NCBI RefSeq assembly: GCF_000332295.1
Contig: NZ_KB235930.1
Span: 3,933,895 to 3,997,894 of the forward strand
Direction of reading: 5' to 3'
Origin: Fortiea contorta PCC 7126
GTDB taxonomy: Bacteria > Cyanobacteriota > Cyanobacteriia > Cyanobacteriales > Nostocaceae
Length of the DNA: 64,000 nucleotides
The position numbers and the translations under genes are program-made. The notes beneath the pieces are model-generated. The model was not told the origin of the DNA, did not search any database, and worked only from the letters and a program-made list of their open reading frames with translations. Positions 56,720 to 64,000 of the stretch are shown here, in pieces. How positions within the stretch are numbered: the first letter of the stretch is position 1; each line of letters starts with the position of its first letter.

Positions 56720-58207
56720 TCAGAACGATAAACGTGGTGTTTTGTAGGATTTCATAAACAGCACCGCAACGCCACCAAGAGAAATACTTGATTGGAATAA
56801 TGAAGCAACATAAACCCCTGCACTATATTCAGTTTGGAAAGCTAAAGTCATGACAATAATCGCAAATAAATACTTAGCAGAAAGAACTGGTGCATTAATA
56901 CTCCAGGAACTGACTTGACCATAGATTAGCCCAAGAATAACGGCCAGTCCTGCACAGCCAAATACACCAAAATTCGCATAAGATTCAGCTAATAGACCCC
57001 AACCAATTGTGGTACCAGCAGTTTGTTTACGAGTCTGCAAGCCATAGTGAATGTTGAGTATATAAGTACCCTCATGGGAAGCAATTTTATTACTATCTAG
57101 AAACCGGGGAATTAATAGCTGGGGCAAAATTGCATAGGTTGCTCCATAAAGGTAAGGTTTTTCTCCAGGACTTTTATTTTGTGTTAAAAGTAGCAGTTGA
57201 ATAACACTAGAACGTTCTGCAAATGATTCTTTTTCTTTGGAGTCTTGAGCCGAAATACTATCATTTTTATTTCTAGTTAAATATTCCCAACTATAACCAG
57301 ACCATTCGCTAAACCAAGCTGGATATTCCCAAGGTTGCACCTGAGTTTTATATTCTCCAAACCAGTATTTACCTCTCATATTATCTTTGCCGTAGTGCAG
57401 AAATGTCAGGCAAATGAGTACAATAACTATTGGCAACAATGGTACTTTTTTTCGTCCTATGATAAAAGCGAATGTAGCAATTACAAACTGAGAAGCTGCA
57501 CTGATCAACAGTAAACCCACGCTGCCTGTTACCATTAATCCGGCTAAAAGACTTAAAAATAATTGAGACTGTTTTTTTGATAACTCTTTACTACCTGTAC
57601 GATAGGCAAGTACAAAGATACCTAGTGCAGATAACCCCAGGATGACACCACGAACGATCGCAAATGTACCACGATCAAGAGCTAACCAACCAGCAGTACT
57701 ACTGATATCAAATAAAAGATTAGCTACCAGAGCACATAAAAAAAACGGTACACCTCTACTACTGTTCAGTGCTAATTGTGATTTAGGTATTGGCGGTGCA
57801 TATTTAACAAATTGGAACCAGATGAATGTTCCTAACAATAAAAAGCCTGTGACTGTGAAGCCAGCAAATAAATGGCTCTCTGGGGTGTACTTCACTACCG
57901 TAGGGTGTTTACTCACTAGGGGTAAACCATAAGTCCAAACAAATGTCAATGCAAATATGGGAAAAATAGGCATACCCAAGGCACTTCCCGCACACCAAAG
58001 GTATGAGGGCAACAATGCCGCGGCTGTAATCAGGATGGCGGCAGCACTACTAAGTACGGACTCACTACCAGTAAAAAATATTTCATAAACAAATAGTCCA
58101 AAGGCAGCAAGCCAAAATCCGTTAAGTAATTTTCGTTGTGTCCGACGAGCTAGGGCGGATGGAGAAAGAAACATTGACGGAGAGAATGAGTCAAAATCTC
58201 TGGTCAT
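56720..58207 (-). CDS. Wzy-like O-antigen/oligosaccharide polymerase
   Basis: 495 residues with about 10-12 membrane spans, a central large soluble loop (about residues 280-360, GKYWFGEYKTQVQPWEYPAW and the KESFAERSSVIQLLLLTQNK block), and TTIGWGLLAESYANFGVFG near 415. This layout (many spans, one big periplasmic loop) is that of Wzy polymerases, which join repeat units on undecaprenyl pyrophosphate at the periplasmic face. The start overlaps the upstream glycosyltransferase stop by four bases (ATGA). A flippase (Wzx) is not seen in this window. Confidence 0.78.
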   Translation of the reverse strand: MTRDFDSFSPSMFLSPSALARRTQRKLLNGFWLAAFGLFVYEIFFTGSESVLSSAAAILITAAALLPSYLWCAGSALGMPIFPIFALTFVWTYGLPLVSKHPTVVKYTPESHLFAGFTVTGFLLLGTFIWFQFVKYAPPIPKSQLALNSSRGVPFFLCALVANLLFDISSTAGWLALDRGTFAIVRGVILGLSALGIFVLAYRTGSKELSKKQSQLFLSLLAGLMVTGSVGLLLISAASQFVIATFAFIIGRKKVPLLPIVIVLICLTFLHYGKDNMRGKYWFGEYKTQVQPWEYPAWFSEWSGYSWEYLTRNKNDSISAQDSKEKESFAERSSVIQLLLLTQNKSPGEKPYLYGATYAILPQLLIPRFLDSNKIASHEGTYILNIHYGLQTRKQTAGTTIGWGLLAESYANFGVFGCAGLAVILGLIYGQVSSWSINAPVLSAKYLFAIIVMTLAFQTEYSAGVYVASLFQSSISLGGVAVLFMKSYKTPRLSF

Positions 58208-59529
58208 AATGGTTTGTGTTTGCTGGCAGTGGTGAGAGACTGGTCAAAAACGGCACATTGCTGACGAGTTATTTCCTTGGCTGTATAGGGACTAAATGCT
58301 TGCCAGTCAGTATCTGGCTGATAGCCCTTGGGTGTAGACAACAGCCATTGGAGTTGAGGTACTACCGTAGGTAATAAATCTTCAGGGCGATCGCCTGTTT
58401 TAAATGTTACCGCTTGACCTGCACGGCATTGATTGAGAATTTCGACTACAGAACTCTGTTGATGGAAAATGGCAAAAATTGGCTTGCGTGCCAGAATACA
58501 CGGATAAAGCTTGGAAGCAGTGTAGCCGGAATCGTCGGAACCAATCAGTAAAATGCCGTCGCTATCTACCAGTGTTTGCAACGCTTCAAAATAAGGGATG
58601 CGGTGCGGATATTCCTCTACCAAATCAGCAATACCGCACTCTTGCGCGATGGGTTCTACAGTTTTCACTGCTCGATGATCGTTGGCGTAGCTGGTACCAA
58701 CGAAGTGTAATTTCACCGATTCCCACAATTCAGGATTTTGACGCCGCTGTGATTGAATACCTAAAAATAAAATCCGTAGTGACAATGCCATATCATCACC
58801 ACCCCGACCTACGTATACCCAATGACGTTTACCATCATGGGGGTCGAATATTTTTTGTTGAATATTTAAAGAAGAGAGTTGGTCAAAATCTGGCTCTGGA
58901 GCACCAAAAGGCAGTACTGTAAACTGTTCTGGCTGGAGGTATGGGTATCGTTGCTGTAAAGTTTTTGGATAAGCTGGTGAAACGCTAATAATATGACTAA
59001 CTTTGCTAATTGCTCTGGGTTCAAAAATTTTTGCTTGGAGTTGATTAAATTTATACTTAAAATTTCCCCCTGGTGGAATCACTCCTGACCTTTCGTAGTA
59101 ATCACCTAGCCAAGGGTCTTGAAAATCTAAAACATAAGGAATATGAAAACGCCGATACCATCTGACACCAAGTGCCATAGTGATAAACACGGTGGTGGAG
59201 AAGTAGATTAAATCAAATTTTTGTTCTTGGAGTAGGCGATCGCCTGCTTGGAGTAAATAAGGAAAACACCGCACTCCCAAATTGCCTAAACCAATTCTTT
59301 GAGTTTGTTGAACTGGTAAGGCTTTGATGTAATCAACTGGGATATGACGCGGAACCGTCTTTGCTAATAATGAGTCTTGAACACCTTCAACACAGTCGGG
59401 TCTGACCGTGAGAATATGAGGTTCCCAGCCGAATTTTTCAAAGTAGGGCAAAGACATTCTTACCCGTTGATGATCGGCTGCATTAATTGGTGGGAAATGG
59501 GGGCTGATGATTAAAACTTTGTGATTCAC
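58204..59529 (-). CDS. GT4-like glycosyltransferase
   Basis: 441 residues. The start HKVLIISPHFPPINAADHQR and RMSLPYFEKFGWEPHILTVR are the usual GT4 N-terminus. PYVLDFQDPWLGDYYERSGV near 128 is the conserved D-x-QDPW block of this subgroup. The second domain begins near 240 (KRHWVYVGRGGDDMALSLRI), and GSDDSGYTASKLYPCILARK replaces the normal E-x7-E, a variant seen in this subgroup. The stop overlaps the polymerase start. Upstream is the methyltransferase gene, 35 bp away. Confidence 0.82.
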   Translation of the reverse strand: MNHKVLIISPHFPPINAADHQRVRMSLPYFEKFGWEPHILTVRPDCVEGVQDSLLAKTVPRHIPVDYIKALPVQQTQRIGLGNLGVRCFPYLLQAGDRLLQEQKFDLIYFSTTVFITMALGVRWYRRFHIPYVLDFQDPWLGDYYERSGVIPPGGNFKYKFNQLQAKIFEPRAISKVSHIISVSPAYPKTLQQRYPYLQPEQFTVLPFGAPEPDFDQLSSLNIQQKIFDPHDGKRHWVYVGRGGDDMALSLRILFLGIQSQRRQNPELWESVKLHFVGTSYANDHRAVKTVEPIAQECGIADLVEEYPHRIPYFEALQTLVDSDGILLIGSDDSGYTASKLYPCILARKPIFAIFHQQSSVVEILNQCRAGQAVTFKTGDRPEDLLPTVVPQLQWLLSTPKGYQPDTDWQAFSPYTAKEITRQQCAVFDQSLTTASKHKPL

Positions 59530-59564
59530 AGTTTGAGATTCTCATGACCGAGGTAGCATTTAAA

Positions 59565-60557
59565 TCACCGAGCAGTTCCCATGATCACAAAAGAACCACC
59601 TTGTCTTAATTGCTGGACATAGGGAAGCAACTTTATCAGTGCTGGTAGTCCTAGAGTGCTTAACAGTAAAGCTCGTAATCGCTTATTAGAGATTCTATAC
59701 ACTTGTGCTGCTAATGACCTTTGGTTTGTGGCCTTGGTCATGACGCGTAGGTGTAGAGAAAGTTTGAGGTTGTCCCACGAAGGGGATTCAAAAATAGCAG
59801 GTTGGGGATAAAAGTTGGCATCGTGTAACACTCGTGACAAACTATCTGGTGTCCATTTATTCACATGGTTAGGTGGCATATCCGGACATCCCGTCAATTT
59901 TTCTTGGCGGATCATCGCCTCACCACTGGGGACAGAGATGAATAATCGTCCACCTGCACACAAAAGCTGACGACACTGAGCTAAAACTGAGCGAAAATCT
60001 GCAATATGTTCTAAAACTTGAAATAAGGTGACAACTTGGAATGTGCCAAATTCAGATTGGGGGATTGCTGACAAATCAGGAAAAACATGAATTCCTGCGG
60101 CTTTTAAAGGTTCTCTGGTGAGTTCACTACCTTCTACTGCATAGCGTTTCCATTGTGGCTCCAGACCTCGCAGGAACATTCCTGCACCCGCACCTATGTC
60201 AAGAATCTGCCCTTTTTCAAAAGGACTCAAAGCTTCACGAATAGCTAAATCATAGTCCCATCGCCAAGTTGGGTATCCCTGCTGTTCGTGAAGAATGCTG
60301 TAAAATTCTTCATCACCACCGACAAAGGGATAGGCAAAGGCAAATTGACACTCTTTACACTGTAAAATATTACACTCGTCACCTGACCATAACTTAGTGA
60401 TGGATGCTTTGAGGCGGTGGTGACGAGTGGCGTTGCGAGTGATTGGGCAAAAATGGGTTGCTGCTTCGGAAGCAGTGTAACGATAAAGCGGTGGATCAGC
60501 GCAAAGTGTGCCGCAAACTGGACATTTAACTGCTGTAATGGTGGATGCTAAATTCAT
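59565..60557 (-). CDS. class I SAM-dependent methyltransferase with N-terminal zinc ribbon
   Basis: 330 residues. The N-terminal part has CPVCGTLCADPP and ILQCKECQFAFAYPFV, two Cys pairs forming a zinc ribbon, as in sugar C-methyltransferase relatives. The methyltransferase fold follows: GQILDIGAGAGMFLRGL (glycine-rich SAM loop near 122), QVVTLFQVLEHIADFRSVLA and GGRLFISVPSGEA. It probably methylates a nucleotide sugar or a glycan of the exopolysaccharide. It is 24 bp from the FkbM relic and 35 bp from the next glycosyltransferase. Confidence 0.88.
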   Translation of the reverse strand: MNLASTITAVKCPVCGTLCADPPLYRYTASEAATHFCPITRNATRHHRLKASITKLWSGDECNILQCKECQFAFAYPFVGGDEEFYSILHEQQGYPTWRWDYDLAIREALSPFEKGQILDIGAGAGMFLRGLEPQWKRYAVEGSELTREPLKAAGIHVFPDLSAIPQSEFGTFQVVTLFQVLEHIADFRSVLAQCRQLLCAGGRLFISVPSGEAMIRQEKLTGCPDMPPNHVNKWTPDSLSRVLHDANFYPQPAIFESPSWDNLKLSLHLRVMTKATNQRSLAAQVYRISNKRLRALLLSTLGLPALIKLLPYVQQLRQGGSFVIMGTAR

Positions 60558-60581
60558 GCTTTTTGAGGAGCTTAGTTAATG

Positions 60582-60858
60582 CTATTTCAGCAAAAATAAT
60601 CCGTTGGTGTATTCAGGAAACTTAGTAGCACAATAGAGCTTATCTTGAGCATCAAATAGATAACATTTGTAAGCGATGAGTAACGTTTGCTAAATCCAGT
60701 TTCCAAGGTATGCCAGAACCAGTTTTTACCCAACAAATACCTCTTGAAGAAATATAATTTCCAAAAATTAATTCGCAAATTCCGAATTTGCGGGGAAAAT
60801 CCCAGAATTGTATCCAAGTTAAGAGTTTTGGTAGAGGAATTGTTGTTATGTCCATCAT
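60582..60858 (-). pseudogene. FkbM-type methyltransferase relic (internally deleted)
   Basis: The ATG at 60858 directly follows the upstream stop and opens MMDITTIPLPKLLTWIQFWD then FPRKFGICELIFGNYISSRG and GIPWKLDLANVTHR, which resembles the N-terminus of FkbM methyltransferases. The frame then stops at 60652, but the next frame continues YLFDAQDKLYCATKFPEYTN and GLFLLK to a stop at 60582-60584, like the family's C-terminus. The catalytic SAM domain is missing. I infer a deletion of the middle plus a frameshift. The family call is from memory of related Nostoc proteins. Confidence 0.5.
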
Positions 60859-61893
60859 TTATTTAAAAGCTAGAAGACTTTGGTACAGTTGCTCATACTG
60901 CCCAACAATTACATCAGCAGAAAAACTCTGTTCAATACGTTGACGGCAATTATAACGGTGAATATTTGGTAATTGTTCAACCGCAGTTATTGCTTCTTGA
61001 ATATTATTAATTAAATAACCATCAACGCCTTGACGGATAATTTCTGGTAATGCACCTCTAGGACAGGAAATGACGGGAGTACCACAGGCTAAAGCTTCAG
61101 CAAAAACAATACCAAAAGGTTCTTCCCATTCAATAGGGACAACCATTGCAGCGGCTTGACCTAATAGTTGATTTTTCTGCACATCGTTGACAGGGCCAAC
61201 ATATTCAATGCCATTTTTGTCTAGGTGCGGAACAATTTCATTTTGCCAGTATTCTCCTGCTTCTCCAGTTGTTATGTGGTTCCCAGCAATAATCAAGCGG
61301 CGTCCGGTTTTTTGAGCAATAGCGATCGCTGTATGTGCTCCTTTGATTCGTTCTATGCGACTGAGGAAAACTAAGGGAGCATCGGCTGCTACTGTGGGTT
61401 GAAAAGTGTATGTATCCAGTTCCACACAGTTATGAATTGCTCGCCATGCTCCCCCTGCTTTCTTCCCCAGACGACAAATGTAATCGCTACAACCAGTGAA
61501 GGAAAGAGAACCTTTTGCTAATCTGACGCCCCAGCTAGTGGTAAAGTAGCTCGGACCTCGTTGATAAGACATGATTTTCGGCAGGGGAGAACCGAGCAGC
61601 GGTAATAGATAAAATATGCGAGAAAAGCTGTGAACAACATCCGGTTGAAATTCTCGTACCGCTGACCATAAAGCGATCGTGTTTTGCAGTGCATCGAATT
61701 TGTTTTGCGATCGCTCACCACGCCAAGGAAAAAACTGAGCAGCTGGTGAGGTAGACTCAGGATGAGCAACTAGTCCCACGGTATGACCACGGGTTTGCAA
61801 TTGTGTTACCAGTAAATCAACAATGCGCTCAATACCACCATATAGTTTTGGTGGCACTGGTAGTTCAGGATCGGCAGTGATAAGAATACGCAT
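60859..61893 (-). CDS. GT4 glycosyltransferase
   Basis: 344 residues. MRILITADPELPVPPKLYGG then IERIVDLLVTQLQTRGHTVG, with the YGGIER loop typical of GT4; APLVFLSRIERIKGAHTAIA opens the second domain, EYVGPVNDVQKNQLLGQAAA follows, and EWEEPFGIVFAEALACGTPV is the E-x7-E donor site. A compact member. It starts one base after the GT-A gene stop and its own stop abuts the FkbM relic, so all are in one transcript. Confidence 0.9.
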   Translation of the reverse strand: MRILITADPELPVPPKLYGGIERIVDLLVTQLQTRGHTVGLVAHPESTSPAAQFFPWRGERSQNKFDALQNTIALWSAVREFQPDVVHSFSRIFYLLPLLGSPLPKIMSYQRGPSYFTTSWGVRLAKGSLSFTGCSDYICRLGKKAGGAWRAIHNCVELDTYTFQPTVAADAPLVFLSRIERIKGAHTAIAIAQKTGRRLIIAGNHITTGEAGEYWQNEIVPHLDKNGIEYVGPVNDVQKNQLLGQAAAMVVPIEWEEPFGIVFAEALACGTPVISCPRGALPEIIRQGVDGYLINNIQEAITAVEQLPNIHRYNCRQRIEQSFSADVIVGQYEQLYQSLLAFK

Positions 61894-61894
61894 T

Positions 61895-62857
61895 TTAGGC
61901 TGATTTGGCGATAAATTGTTCCCATGCAGATAGATTTATATCTGCTAGACCTTTTTGTTCTATTGGCACTTGATTGTTGAGCACCAGCGCTTGAATTTGT
62001 GGAAGTAATTCTATGTAACGAGGAGGTTTAGTCAGCGGATGCAAAAGCCATGCTTGCTCAGATTTGAGATTTAGTCGCCAGCCTCCAGTCGCGCCTACTC
62101 GCTTGAAAAGCATAATTTCTGGTGATCTGGGATAGCCCCGATTTAAATATTTTACAGCCAATGTTTCTAGTAATAAACGACCTTGCAGAAGCGGTAAATA
62201 ACTATCTAATTTTTCCCGATCTATTAAGAAACAGCGAGTGCTAAACCAATCATTACGCCAACCTCCCTCAACTGCAAATAAAGGTCTCTCTTCATGAGTA
62301 CTTGGTGCATCAGGAAGCTTTTTTTCTGTGCTAAATGGTGGGCTAATTCTTGGGCTAGCAGCTACTGCTTGGGGATGTTTATCTATCAGATATTTAGCCT
62401 CCACTGACCAATCATAATTTGGTACTTGATAAAGCAGCATATCTGCATCGTAATGAATTAGATAGCGTGTGGTGGCTACTTCCAAACCAGCTAAATAAGA
62501 CATGAGAGCGCAACCACCATAATCATGGGTTTCATTTACCCAATTATCCAAATACTTGCGAGACAGAATTGGCTGTAAAGAATTATGAGGATACAAATAA
62601 ACAATTCGGTCTAGATAACCCTTAGCTTTTAATTCTTCGGCTATCAGCGAAATTTTTTCAACTCTGCGAGAGAATTCAGCTTCCGGAAAGCGACTATCTG
62701 GATCAACAATCTTGGTTTTTTGTGGACGACAACAATCAACTATGGCTAAAGTTTCATCTACATTTGTACGATGTGCCGTGACTAGGGCTGGGACTGTGAG
62801 ATGAGCGTAGTTAATATCACCAGGTGAAAGATTAATCTGCAAAGTTACATTATGCAT
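61895..62857 (-). CDS. GT-A fold glycosyltransferase-like protein
   Basis: 320 residues. INYAHLTVPALVTAHRTNVD and ETLAIVDCCRPQKTK give the N-terminal GT-A strands; TRYLIHYDADMLLYQVPNYD near 133-152 carries the D-A-D metal site. The second half (LFAVEGGWRNDWFSTRCFLI; EIMLFKRVGATGGWRLNLKS) is less familiar. It does not match the common GT2 pattern closely, so the family is uncertain. Its first codon lies eight bases before the FkbM stop, so it is translationally coupled to it. Confidence 0.75.
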   Translation of the reverse strand: MHNVTLQINLSPGDINYAHLTVPALVTAHRTNVDETLAIVDCCRPQKTKIVDPDSRFPEAEFSRRVEKISLIAEELKAKGYLDRIVYLYPHNSLQPILSRKYLDNWVNETHDYGGCALMSYLAGLEVATTRYLIHYDADMLLYQVPNYDWSVEAKYLIDKHPQAVAASPRISPPFSTEKKLPDAPSTHEERPLFAVEGGWRNDWFSTRCFLIDREKLDSYLPLLQGRLLLETLAVKYLNRGYPRSPEIMLFKRVGATGGWRLNLKSEQAWLLHPLTKPPRYIELLPQIQALVLNNQVPIEQKGLADINLSAWEQFIAKSA

Positions 62858-63644
62858 TAGACCACTCCGCTATAACTTGAGTAAAATATTCATCTGGGAC
62901 GCGATTTAGATGCTTACCTTTAACATCTTTAATAACTGCACCCGAATTTAAGAGAAGATTGAGACAATCATTAGGGTTGCCAACTTCATTAAAATTTAAA
63001 GGATGCAATTCGATTACAAAATATAAATTTTCTAGATTTTTAATATCTTTGAGAAAATTCAACAATTTACTTTCAAAACCTTCGATGTCCATTTTTACAA
63101 GACATTTTTTTGACGAATATTCATTAAGCAATTTAGCAAAACTGATGGCTGATACTTTTCTTCCTGATTCGCTGATGTGACCTGTAACAGAACCACCTTC
63201 ATCAAAAATTAAAACTCCATCTTTATCTGATACAGCAGCTTCAATAATGCTGACTCGATTAGCTAGATGATTGAGAGCAACGGATTTTTTCAACAAAGAA
63301 ATAGCACGACAATTAGGATCAATGCAAACTGCCTTGATATTCGGATTACGAAGTAATACAGATAAACTCATAGCTCCAATATTTGAGCCAATATCAATTA
63401 GTACTTCGCAATTTTGAGAAAGTGATAGCAGCTTGTCTTGCACTTCACAGTCAAAACTTTCGTATCGCCGACTACCACTCCATGCCCAAGAATGTTCTAC
63501 AGCATCAAGACAAATGACTCCTTGATGAAAAGGCTGTTGTACAATCAATCCTCGGAATATTTTTTTAGCTAGCGATCGCAGACTAGAAAATTTATGTAAT
63601 ATGGGGACAATTGCATCAAGTAACGTAAATTGTTTGAGGCTCAT
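62850..63644 (-). CDS. FkbM-family SAM-dependent methyltransferase
   Basis: 264 residues. CEVLIDIGSNIGAMSLSVLL near 89-108 is the SAM-binding strand, KAVCIDPNCRAISLLKKSVA follows, and IIEAAVSDKDGVLIFDEGGS and LVKMDIEGFESKLLNFLKDI near 181-200 carry the FkbM signature (K-M-D-I-E-G-x-E). The family O-methylates sugars in polysaccharides and natural products. The gene overlaps the next by eight bases. Upstream (63645-63784) is a short AT-rich gap with the likely promoter. Confidence 0.92.
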   Translation of the reverse strand: MSLKQFTLLDAIVPILHKFSSLRSLAKKIFRGLIVQQPFHQGVICLDAVEHSWAWSGSRRYESFDCEVQDKLLSLSQNCEVLIDIGSNIGAMSLSVLLRNPNIKAVCIDPNCRAISLLKKSVALNHLANRVSIIEAAVSDKDGVLIFDEGGSVTGHISESGRKVSAISFAKLLNEYSSKKCLVKMDIEGFESKLLNFLKDIKNLENLYFVIELHPLNFNEVGNPNDCLNLLLNSGAVIKDVKGKHLNRVPDEYFTQVIAEWSNA

Positions 63645-63784
63645 GATTATTTAATTTGCATTACAAAAGTGGATGGCGATTTTCAGAAGAATATCAATTT
63701 TTGCTTAACAGCTAAATTACTCTGCTCATTGATGTAGAAAAAAGATGGAAATAAGGTTTTTCACCCGCATCTTTTATTTGAAAC

Positions 63785-64000
63785 TTAAATCGATAAACAT
63801 GACCGCACTTTTTCAGCGACATTACTAAGAGTTGGCGCTGAGTTGACAATAGCGGCCATTTCTTTTTGAATATTCACAGCTACTTCAGTGTTTAACATTT
63901 TTAGAGCTAGTTCAGCTAAAGAATCTGGTGTTTCTGCTAACGGCAAATTTCCTTGATTCCAGCTATAACCACGACACCCTGCTGGGGTAGTAATTACGGG
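63785..64000 (-). CDS. glycosyltransferase C-terminal end (5' part outside window)
   Basis: 72 codons to the window edge, ending at a TAA (63785-63787). It reads PVITTPAGCRGYSWNQGNLP then LAETPDSLAELALKMLNTEV and ends AEKVRSCLSI. VITTPAGCRGY followed by a helix that scans D-x-x-x-L-A-E-L matches the end of GT4 enzymes, where the donor-site helix precedes a terminal helix. The locus context (exopolysaccharide) supports this, but the catalytic part is not visible. Confidence 0.6.
   Translation of the reverse strand, partial: PVITTPAGCRGYSWNQGNLPLAETPDSLAELALKMLNTEVAVNIQKEMAAIVNSAPTLSNVAEKVRSCLSI

Overview
The window looks like chromosomal DNA of a filamentous, Nostocales-type cyanobacterium (Nostoc/Anabaena relatives). 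The reasons are the very frequent HIP1 octamer GCGATCGC, the cyanobacterial rplI-XRE-dnaB neighbourhood, a 40-codon psb30 (photosystem II) gene, a cyanobacterial SLH/OprB porin, paired half-size GDT1 proteins, the short AT/GC-skewed intergenic repeats typical of this group, and many DUF proteins known mainly from cyanobacteria. No rRNA, tRNA, CRISPR array or prophage was seen. All calls are by eye from the sequence; no database search was run.

Layout. 1-3586 (minus): a polysaccharide-export style operon of two glycosyltransferases and an ABC exporter cut by the window edge, resembling the HepA type used for heterocyst envelope polysaccharide. 3945-19155: mostly housekeeping genes: gloB, a DUF2817 M14-like peptidase, rplI, an XRE regulator, dnaB, ruvC, yvcK-tsaE (overlapping), pyrC, lepB, a MOSC protein, an EEP-family phosphatase/nuclease and a DUF3352 protein, with a 1.3 kb gene-poor gap before pyrC. 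19811-33017: an M1 aminopeptidase with HEAT repeats, a 21-bp minisatellite, a sterol-desaturase-like membrane protein, an orphan TpsB/ShlB outer-membrane transporter, a PAP2 phosphatase split by an amber codon, ahcY, an MscS channel, two small proteins and an SLH porin.

33480-46009: accessory genes. These are a tight four-gene minus operon (free-standing RCK_C domain, pentapeptide protein, small DUF protein, unusual GT-A protein), sbcD, a Uma2 nuclease-fold protein, and a second four-gene minus cassette (38507-40813). The second cassette has an unknown protein, an alpha/beta hydrolase, a probable permuted papain-fold protein and a Cys/His-rich small protein, and is the best candidate here for an undescribed system. 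recJ, psb30, a YkgJ-like Cys-cluster protein and the two GDT1 halves follow.

46357-64000 (minus): a large exopolysaccharide locus: WcaF-like acetyltransferase, YdcF, a GT2 broken by an IS4-family element with a perfect 9-bp target duplication, a tandem pair of GT4 genes with a more than 550-bp identical core, an asparagine-synthase-type amidotransferase, further GT4s, a Wzy-like polymerase, a zinc-ribbon methyltransferase, an internally deleted FkbM methyltransferase relic, a GT-A protein and an intact FkbM methyltransferase. Overlapping starts and stops suggest long polycistronic transcripts. The decayed and duplicated genes suggest that the polymer structure is under rapid change.
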